Assembly (NCBI RefSeq): GCF_025961225.1
Contig: NZ_JAOQNG010000001.1
Span: 62,001-126,000, forward strand
Source: Azospirillum canadense
GTDB taxonomy: Bacteria > Pseudomonadota > Alphaproteobacteria > Azospirillales > Azospirillaceae
Length of the DNA: 64,000 nt
Direction of reading: 5' to 3'
Of this stretch, positions 55,976 through 64,000 are shown piece by piece. Below the pieces are notes generated by a model. The model saw nothing but the letters and a program-made list of their open reading frames with translations, was not told the origin of the DNA and did not search any database. Made by a program: the position numbers and the translations under genes. Within the stretch, counting starts at the first letter, position 1; every line of letters starts with the position of its first letter.

Positions 55976-58689
55976 CGCCGGAATCGCCGCGTCAGGGCCT
56001 TTTCCGCCTCAACCACCAGGAACACGGCCACGGCTGCCGCGGCCATCCAGGCCCAGTCGGCAGCACCCGCCGGCGCGGTGCCGAACAGCCGCTGCAGGGG
56101 CGGGGCGTAGGTGAAGGCCAGCTGCAGGGCTAGCATCAGCGCTATGGAAATCCACACCGGCCGGCTGCCGAACAGTCCCGCCCGGTTCAGCACCGACCCG
56201 GAAATCGACCGCGCGTTGAACAGGAAGGCGATCTCGCCCAGCACCAGCGCGTTCACCGCCATGGTGCTGGCGACCTCCGGCGGGTCGCCATGGCCCTCGT
56301 GGAGGCGGAAGAAGCCGAAGCTGGCGGCCACCAGCAGGGCCATCACCAGCACCATCCGCGCGATCAGGACGGGCGGCAGGATGGGCTCCGCCGGCGGGCG
56401 GGGTGGGCGGTCCATCACGCCGGGCTCCGGCGGTTCGAAGGCCAGCGCCAAGCCAAGCGTCACCGCGGTGACCATGTTGACCCACAGGATCTGCACCGGC
56501 GTGATCGGCAGCGTGTAGCCGCTCAGCACCGCCACCATGATCACCAGCGCCTGGGCGCCGTTGGTCGGCAGCAGGAACAGGATCGTCTTGCGCAGATTGT
56601 CGTAGATGGTGCGGCCTTCCTCCACCGCGCGGGCGATGGAGGCGAAGTTGTCGTCGGCCAGCACCATGGCGGCGGCCTCCTTCGCGGCCTCCGTCCCCTT
56701 GTGGCCCATGGCGATGCCGATGTCGGCGCGCTTCAGCGCGGGCGCGTCGTTGACCCCGTCGCCGGTCATGGCGACGGTCTGCCTGGCCGCCTGGAGCGCC
56801 TGGACAAGCCGCAGCTTGTGCTCCGGCGCCGTCCTGGCGAAGACGTCGCGGTCGCGGGCCACGGCGCCCAGGGCCTCGTCGTCGAGCCCGTCCAGCTCCG
56901 CCCCGGTCACCGCCGGGCCGGACAGGCCGAAGCGGCGCCCGATGGCCTGCGCGGTGCCGGCGTGGTCGCCGGTGATCATCTTCACCCGAATGCCCGCGGC
57001 CTGGCAGCGCCGGACGGCGGCGATGGCCTCCTCCCGCGGCGGGTCAATCAGCCCGCACAGGCCAAGCAGCGTCAGCCCACCATCCAGCTCCTCCACGGAC
57101 AGGCCGCCGGTCACCGACGGATCGGTTTGAACCGCCAGCGCCAGCACCCGCTGCCCCTCGGCCGCCAGCGCATCCACCCGTGCCAGCCACGCCGCCGCGT
57201 CGAGCGCTTCCGGCCCGCCCGGTCCGAGAACGCGGTCGCACAGGGCGAGCAGCCGCTCCGGCGCGCCCTTGACGTACAGCACCCACCCGCCGGACGTACG
57301 GTGCAGGGTCGCCATGAACTTGTGCTCGGACTCGAAGGGGATGACGTCGACGCGCGGGTGTGCTGCGGCCTCCGCCGCCGGGTCGAGCCCCGCTTTGCGG
57401 GCGAGCGCCAGCAGGGCGCCGTCGGTCGGGTCGCCGGATACGGTCCAGTCGCCGGATTCGTCCCGGTGCAGGGCCGCGTCGTTGCACAGTAGGGCGGCGC
57501 GGGCGAGGTCCGCCAGGACCGGTTCCCCGAACGGCTCCACCGCCTCCGCTCCCCGCCGGAAATCCCCCTCCGGCCGGTAGCCGTCGCCGGTCACCGCGTA
57601 ATCCGCCGCCGCGGTGACGACCGTCTGCACGGTCAGCTCGTTGCGGGTCAGCGTGCCGGTCTTGTCGGAGCAGATCACTCCGACCGAGCCCAGCGTCTCC
57701 ACAGCCGGCAAACGGCGGATGATGGCGTTGCGTCGGGCCAAGCGGGTGACGCCGATGGCCAGCGCGATGGTCATCACCGCCGGCAGCCCCTCCGGAATCG
57801 CGGCGACGGCCAGCCCGACCGCGGCCATGACCATCTCCGCCCAGGGCTCGCCCCGCAGCAGCGTGCCGTACAGGAAGGTCAGCGCGGTCAGCACCAGGAT
57901 GCCGGCGGTCAGCCAGCGGCCGAACACGGCCATCCGTGCGAGCAGCGGCGTGGTCAGCGTCTCCACGCCCGCCAGAAGCCGGCCAATGCGCCCCAGCTCC
58001 GTCGCGTCCCCGGTGGCCACTACCACGCCGACGGCCTGCCCCTGGGCCACCAGAGTGGCCGAATAGGCCATGCCGGTGCGCTCGGCCAGCGGGGTGGCGG
58101 GGTCCACCGCGTCGGTGTTCTTGGCGACGGGCACGGACTCCCCGGTCAGCGCCGCTTCCTGGACGCGCAGCCCCCTGGCGTGGATCAGCCGCAGGTCGGC
58201 CGGCACCCGGTCGCCGGAGCTGAGCGCCACCCGGTCGCCGGGGACCAGCTCGTCGGCCGGGACGGTGATCCGCCGGCCGCCGCGCAGCACGATGGCCTGC
58301 GGCGACAGCATGCCGCGGATCGCGTCCAGCGCCTGCTCGGCCTTGCCCTCCTGCACGGCGCCGATCAGCGCGTTGATCAGCACCACGCCGGCGATCACCG
58401 CGGCATCGACCAGTTCCCCCAGCGCCAGCGTCACCAGGCCGGAGGCGATCAGCACGTAGATCAGGATATTGTCGAACTGCGCGGCGAAACGCCGCAGGGC
58501 GGAACGCCGGGGCGGCGGGGTCAGCCGGTTCGGCCCGACACGCTCCAGCCGCGCCCGCGCCTCCGCCGCCGACAGGCCGCCCTCCGGGCTGCCCAGGGCG
58601 GCCAGCGTGTCGGCCGCGGGCTGCGCGTGCCAGGGCAGGGGGACGATGGAGGTGGGCTGGGGTGGCGCGGCCGGGGCGTGGCGGTCCAT
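55927..58689 (-). CDS. P-type cation-transporting ATPase (P2/Ca-like)
   Basis: This 920-aa P-type ATPase pumps a cation across the inner membrane. It has the actuator TGES (ALTGESVPV), the PEGLP motif of P2-type transporters, the phosphorylation site SDKTGTLTRNEL, and the hinge MTGDGVNDAPALKRADIGIAMG. It has an N-terminal cation-ATPase domain and a C-terminal helix bundle. The last ~13 residues (SPLPPGERVRGRL) come from a repeat sequence. Start ATG 58689 with GAGGGAG upstream. It is on the opposite strand between hemJ and rho. Ion unknown, possibly Ca or Mg. Confidence 0.93.
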   Translation of the reverse strand: MDRHAPAAPPQPTSIVPLPWHAQPAADTLAALGSPEGGLSAAEARARLERVGPNRLTPPPRRSALRRFAAQFDNILIYVLIASGLVTLALGELVDAAVIAGVVLINALIGAVQEGKAEQALDAIRGMLSPQAIVLRGGRRITVPADELVPGDRVALSSGDRVPADLRLIHARGLRVQEAALTGESVPVAKNTDAVDPATPLAERTGMAYSATLVAQGQAVGVVVATGDATELGRIGRLLAGVETLTTPLLARMAVFGRWLTAGILVLTALTFLYGTLLRGEPWAEMVMAAVGLAVAAIPEGLPAVMTIALAIGVTRLARRNAIIRRLPAVETLGSVGVICSDKTGTLTRNELTVQTVVTAAADYAVTGDGYRPEGDFRRGAEAVEPFGEPVLADLARAALLCNDAALHRDESGDWTVSGDPTDGALLALARKAGLDPAAEAAAHPRVDVIPFESEHKFMATLHRTSGGWVLYVKGAPERLLALCDRVLGPGGPEALDAAAWLARVDALAAEGQRVLALAVQTDPSVTGGLSVEELDGGLTLLGLCGLIDPPREEAIAAVRRCQAAGIRVKMITGDHAGTAQAIGRRFGLSGPAVTGAELDGLDDEALGAVARDRDVFARTAPEHKLRLVQALQAARQTVAMTGDGVNDAPALKRADIGIAMGHKGTEAAKEAAAMVLADDNFASIARAVEEGRTIYDNLRKTILFLLPTNGAQALVIMVAVLSGYTLPITPVQILWVNMVTAVTLGLALAFEPPEPGVMDRPPRPPAEPILPPVLIARMVLVMALLVAASFGFFRLHEGHGDPPEVASTMAVNALVLGEIAFLFNARSISGSVLNRAGLFGSRPVWISIALMLALQLAFTYAPPLQRLFGTAPAGAADWAWMAAAAVAVFLVVEAEKALTRRFRRSESPLPPGERVRGRL

Positions 58690-58843
58690 GATGGTCGCTC
58701 CCTCACTCCATCGGTGTCCGGATCCTTGCAACCGTGTACGTTGGAACCGGTGGGGCCGTACCTCAGGGGTTGCGGCAAAATGACCCGGCGGAATCCCCTT
58801 CCGGAACCGCCTATTCGTGATTCCTGCACGGTTTCGCTTTCGT

Positions 58844-58872
58844 TTGACTTGCAGACGGCGATCCGCTAACCA
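58844..58872 (+). promoter_or_regulatory. Candidate sigma-70 promoter for rho
   Basis: TTGACT (58844-58849) and TAACCA (58867-58872) are separated by 17 bp. A start near 58880 would give a leader of about 195 nt before rho. The -10 box is weak. Confidence 0.45.
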
Positions 58873-58879
58873 TTTCAAT

Positions 58880-59074
58880 CACCACGGGGCGGCAAGCCTC
58901 GCGGGTACCCACGCCCACATCCGCCGTTCCGTCCCTCCCCAACGAACTGGGCGCGACGACCGAAGGCCCTTTGCGCCGCCTTCAGCGCCGTCCGACGCCC
59001 AACCGACGCACCCTGCGCCGGCCCGGGACTCATGGCACTCCCCCGCATGACGACGATTCCCTAAGGCACCACCC
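58880..59074 (+). promoter_or_regulatory. C-rich rho leader with short open reading frame
   Basis: The leader is C-rich and G-poor in places (CCGTCCCTCCCCAACG, CCGACGCCCAACCGACGCACC), as expected for Rho-binding sites in an autoregulated rho mRNA. A 10-codon open frame (59032-59064, [10 protein letters not shown]) ends with TAA that overlaps the AAGG element before rho, and rho starts 10 bases later. In E. coli rho also has a leader peptide. Regulation is inferred. Confidence 0.5.
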
Positions 59075-60331
<1,257 letters not shown>

Positions 60332-60419
60332 GGTCTGGTGTCCCGCTTGCGGGCGCTGACGGCGTCAGGCGGCCTTTGGCCGCCGAGAGCCCCGAGAGAG
60401 GGGTAGGACAGGACACAAA

Positions 60420-60451
60420 AAAGGCGGGAGGCCCGAAAGCCTCCCGCCTTT
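60420..60451. terminator. Bidirectional terminator between rho and secB
   Basis: Arms AAAGGCGGGAGGC (60420-60432) and GCCTCCCGCCTTT (60439-60451) make a 13-bp stem with a six-base loop. T runs occur on both strands. It ends the convergent rho and secB transcripts. Confidence 0.92.
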
Positions 60452-60471
60452 TTCTTTGGTCTTAGTGACCC

Positions 60472-60951
60472 TTACGCTTCGGCCGACGGCTGCGGGCCGG
60501 TCTGGCGGCGGTACAGGTCCACGAAGTCGATCGGGTTGATCATCAGCGGCGGGAAGCCGCCGTCCTGGGTGCAGGCGGCCACGATGGCGCGGGCGAACGG
60601 GAACAGCATGCGCGGGCCCTCGATCAGGAGAACGGCGCGGTGATGCTCCTGCGGCAGGCCCGGCAGCTGGAACAGGCCGCCGTAGGCGACCTCCACCAGG
60701 AAAGCGACGCCGTCGCCCTGCTTGGCCTCGCAGTGCAGCTTCAGGACGACCTCGTAGACGTCCTCGCCCATCGGCTGGGCCTGGACGTCCACGCCGATGT
60801 TGACCTGCGGCTGCGGCTGGCCGGGCAGAAGGCTCTGCGGCGCGTTGGGGTTCTCGAAGGACAGGTCCTTCACATACTGCGCGAGCACGTGCATCGGCAG
60901 CGAGCTGGCGGCTTCCTGCTGGTCTTGGCCGTTGGTCTGCTGATCGGACAT
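60472..60951 (-). CDS. secB: Protein-export chaperone SecB
   Basis: This 159-aa tetrameric chaperone keeps precursors unfolded and delivers them to SecA. It has SFENPNAPQSLLPGQPQPQVNIGVDV, VYEVVLKLHCEAK and the GLFQLPGL and RMLFPFARAIV segments of the family. The start at 60951 follows AGGAG seven bases upstream. It is followed on the same strand by fxsA in the reverse order of the strand. Confidence 0.96.
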   Translation of the reverse strand: MSDQQTNGQDQQEAASSLPMHVLAQYVKDLSFENPNAPQSLLPGQPQPQVNIGVDVQAQPMGEDVYEVVLKLHCEAKQGDGVAFLVEVAYGGLFQLPGLPQEHHRAVLLIEGPRMLFPFARAIVAACTQDGGFPPLMINPIDFVDLYRRQTGPQPSAEA

Positions 60952-61095
60952 CAAACAACTCCTGGCCGCGGGGCGGCGTGACGGTGGTCGGTGTTCAAGA
61001 CCCGCTGGCTACCACGGATCCGCCGCACCGACAATGGAAAGCCGGGGGGAAAGCCGGGGGGAAAGAGCCGGTGCGGAGGGAAAGCTCCACCCGCA

Positions 61096-61665
61096 TCACG
61101 GGCGGAACTTGGAGTCCGGCGGGGCCCAGCGCGACTCCCCGGCTCCGGACCCGATCCGCGGCTCGTCGCCGGCCTTCTCCTCCTCCGGCGTCACGTCGTG
61201 GTAGTCGGCGTCGATAACACCCGGCTGGGGCCGGTTGAAGGGATCCGGGCCGGGGCCGCCCGGACCGTTGGTCCAGCTGCGGCCCCCCATCTGGCCGTGC
61301 ACACGGAAGGACGTGCTGCCCTTCATACGGTCGAACAGCCAGCGGCCCAGCGCGTTGCGCAACGGCCGCACGAACAGCAGAAGCCCGACGATGTCGGTCA
61401 GGAATCCTGGGATGATCAGCAGGATGCCGGCGGCCACGACGCAGAAGCCCTCGAACACCGCGCCCATCGGCACCTCGCCGCGTTCCGCGGCCTCCTGGGC
61501 GCGCTTCAGCACGGACAGCCCCTGCCAGCGAATCAGGACCGATCCCAGGATCGCGGACAGGATCACCAGCCCGACCGTGGGGCCGGAACCGATCCAGTCG
61601 CCGACCTCGATGAAGACGGCGATCTCCGCAATCGGCAGGAGAAGCAACAAAAGCAACGGATTCAT
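61096..61665 (-). CDS. fxsA: FxsA family membrane protein
   Basis: This 189-aa inner-membrane protein of the FxsA family (suppressor of F exclusion of phage T7 in E. coli) begins LLLLLLLPIAEIAVFIEVGDWIG. It has GPTVGLVILSAILGSVLIRWQGL and CVVAAGILLIIPGFLTDIVGLLL. The C-terminal ~60 residues are hydrophilic and proline-rich. It is divergent from tim44. Role in the cell is unclear. Confidence 0.92.
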   Translation of the reverse strand: MNPLLLLLLLPIAEIAVFIEVGDWIGSGPTVGLVILSAILGSVLIRWQGLSVLKRAQEAAERGEVPMGAVFEGFCVVAAGILLIIPGFLTDIVGLLLFVRPLRNALGRWLFDRMKGSTSFRVHGQMGGRSWTNGPGGPGPDPFNRPQPGVIDADYHDVTPEEEKAGDEPRIGSGAGESRWAPPDSKFRP

Positions 61666-61904
61666 GGTGTCCTTGCTCTTTCAACCTCAAGGGCCTATCT
61701 AGGCTTGGGTAAGCCGCAAGGCGTCGGGGGACGGAGGGCATGGCCGGTACGGATAGGCCGGTCCGGTGTACGGTCAGGGTACACTTAATGCGCACCCGAC
61801 GGCGGATCCAGTAGGGGATCGCGGCCCTGACCAGCATTTGTACGCCGGCCCTCGGGCACACCGCCCCGGGGGCGCCGGCCTCCAGTCACCCGGAAGGATG
61901 GACG

Positions 61905-62609
61905 ATGGGAGATGGGTTTGTGTTCGTCGAAATCCTGATCTTCGCGATGATCGCGGCGTTCCTCGTGTACCGCTTGCGCAGCGTGCTCGGCCGCCGCACC
62001 GGCGAGGAACGGCAACGGCCAAACCCCTTCACGTCCCGTCCGGATGCGCCCCGCGCCGGCGCGCCGGACAACGTCGTCCCGATGCCCGGCCGCGACCGCC
62101 CGGCCCAAGCCGCGTCCGCTCCCGTTTCGCCGGCCCAATCTCATGACGAGCCGGTGTCGCTGCACGCCGCGCTGGCGCAGATCGCCGCCGCTGACCCGTC
62201 CTTCGACGAGAAGCATTTCCTCCAGGGCGCCTGCGGTGCCTTCGAGATGATCGTGGAGGCCTTCGCCAAGGGGGACACCGCCACGCTGCGCCCGCTGCTG
62301 GCCGACGACGTCTACGACAACTTCGCCCGCGCCGTCCGCGAGCGCCAAGCCGCCGGGGAGACGCTGGAGACGCGCATCGAGCGCATCGCCGACGCCGACG
62401 TGGTGGAGGCCCGTATGGACGGCCGCACCGCGCTGGTCACCGTGAAGTTCGTGTCGGAGCAGATGAATGTCGTGCGCGACCGCAACGGTGCCGTGGTTGA
62501 CGGCGACCCGAACGCCGTGGTCGAGGCGGTGGACGTCTGGACATTCGCCCGCAACACCCGCGCCAGCAACCCGAACTGGTCGCTGGTCGAGACGCGCACC
62601 ACGCACTGA
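61905..62609 (+). CDS. Tim44/TimA domain membrane protein
   Basis: This 234-aa protein has a single N-terminal membrane helix (FVFVEILIFAMIAAFLVYRLRSVLG), a proline-rich linker, and the Tim44-like domain with DEKHFLQGACGAFEMIVEAFAKGD and EAVDVWTFARNTRASNPNWSLVET. It is the bacterial relative of mitochondrial Tim44; its role is in envelope protein handling. It precedes mltA by 29 bases in the typical order. Confidence 0.92.
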   Translation: MGDGFVFVEILIFAMIAAFLVYRLRSVLGRRTGEERQRPNPFTSRPDAPRAGAPDNVVPMPGRDRPAQAASAPVSPAQSHDEPVSLHAALAQIAAADPSFDEKHFLQGACGAFEMIVEAFAKGDTATLRPLLADDVYDNFARAVRERQAAGETLETRIERIADADVVEARMDGRTALVTVKFVSEQMNVVRDRNGAVVDGDPNAVVEAVDVWTFARNTRASNPNWSLVETRTTH

Positions 62610-62638
62610 TTACGACCCGCACTGATCACGACGTCTTG

Positions 62639-63841
<1,203 letters not shown>

Positions 63842-63864
63842 AGGGTCTTTTTCGGCGAGCGAAG

Positions 63865-63975
63865 TGGTCGTGTTGGGCCCCCACCCTGACCCTCCCCAAC
63901 TTCGCGGGGGAGGGGATTTCTCCTCCCCCCGTCGAAGATGGGGGGAGGTCGGGAGGGGGGCCCAGCGCAACCACG
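63865..63975. repeat. CT/GA-rich palindromic repeat (family A), second copy
   Basis: Ends GTGGTCGTGTTGGGCCC and GGGCCCAGCGCAACCAC face each other. Inside are CCCTCCCC/GGGGAGGG pairs and the shared core CCCGTCGAAGATGG also present at 12096. It lies 24 bases after mltA and may act as terminator. Confidence 0.7.
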
Positions 63976-64000
63976 TCTCGCAAACAGCAAGGGCGCCGGG

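Overview
The window is a 64 kb piece of a high-GC alphaproteobacterial chromosome, most likely Azospirillum or a close Rhodospirillales relative. This rests on gene order and protein character, not on a database match. The DUF3576-leuS-lptE-holA block, the mnmE-mnmG-rsmG-parA-parB block, hemE-hemH-hemJ-rho and secB/fxsA/tim44/mltA are neighbourhoods typical of alphaproteobacteria. The replication origin appears to lie between ppsR and hemE, the arrangement known from Caulobacter. I found no tRNA, rRNA, transposase, prophage or CRISPR array.

Layout. 1-3140: end of a peptidase C26 gene, a MarR regulator, a possible structured leader RNA, an FAH-family hydrolase and exonuclease III. 3290-14969: an accessory envelope-glycan cluster read outwards from a promoter region at 8658-8904. 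Leftwards it has a MurG-like glycosyltransferase, two GT4 glycosyltransferases, a PAS-GGDEF cyclase and a histidine phosphatase. Rightwards it has an unusual ABC-exporter-like protein with degenerate ATPase motifs, a cyclic-nucleotide-binding protein, a second MurG-like glycosyltransferase, a polysaccharide deacetylase and a small membrane protein. 14966-21147: a Yej-type peptide ABC importer continuing the same strand. 21163-30310: mostly single genes (YcbK-like lipoprotein, MBL hydrolase, response regulator, a glycosyltransferase remnant, ribA, L,D-transpeptidase, YggS, hypotheticals). 30405-33090: two tandem porins. 33491-38334: DUF3576 lipoprotein, leuS, lptE, holA. 38344-44682: minus-strand operon mnmE-mnmG-rsmG-parA-parB-methyltransferase. 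44716-49022: ferredoxin, DUF6489-like protein, YyaL-like protein, ogt, quinone reductase. 49068-52713: minus-strand operon ppsR-maf-aroE-coaE-dnaQ. 52714-53140: putative oriC. 53141-63841: hemE, hemH, hemJ, an opposing P-type ATPase, rho, secB, fxsA, tim44 and mltA.

How it fits together. The right half is an origin domain. Three perfect-core parS sites (in rsmG, between mnmG and mnmE, and in aroE) lie within 12 kb of an origin carrying six DnaA-like boxes and eleven GANTC (CcrM) sites in about 335 bp, and the cognate parAB genes are in between. The left half holds the most novel material: a divergent glycosyltransferase/exporter/cNMP cluster whose ABC protein lacks the Walker A lysine, the Walker B aspartate and a normal signature motif, and carries a roughly 340-residue insertion inside its nucleotide-binding domain. 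Several palindromic repeat families sit in the intergenic spaces.
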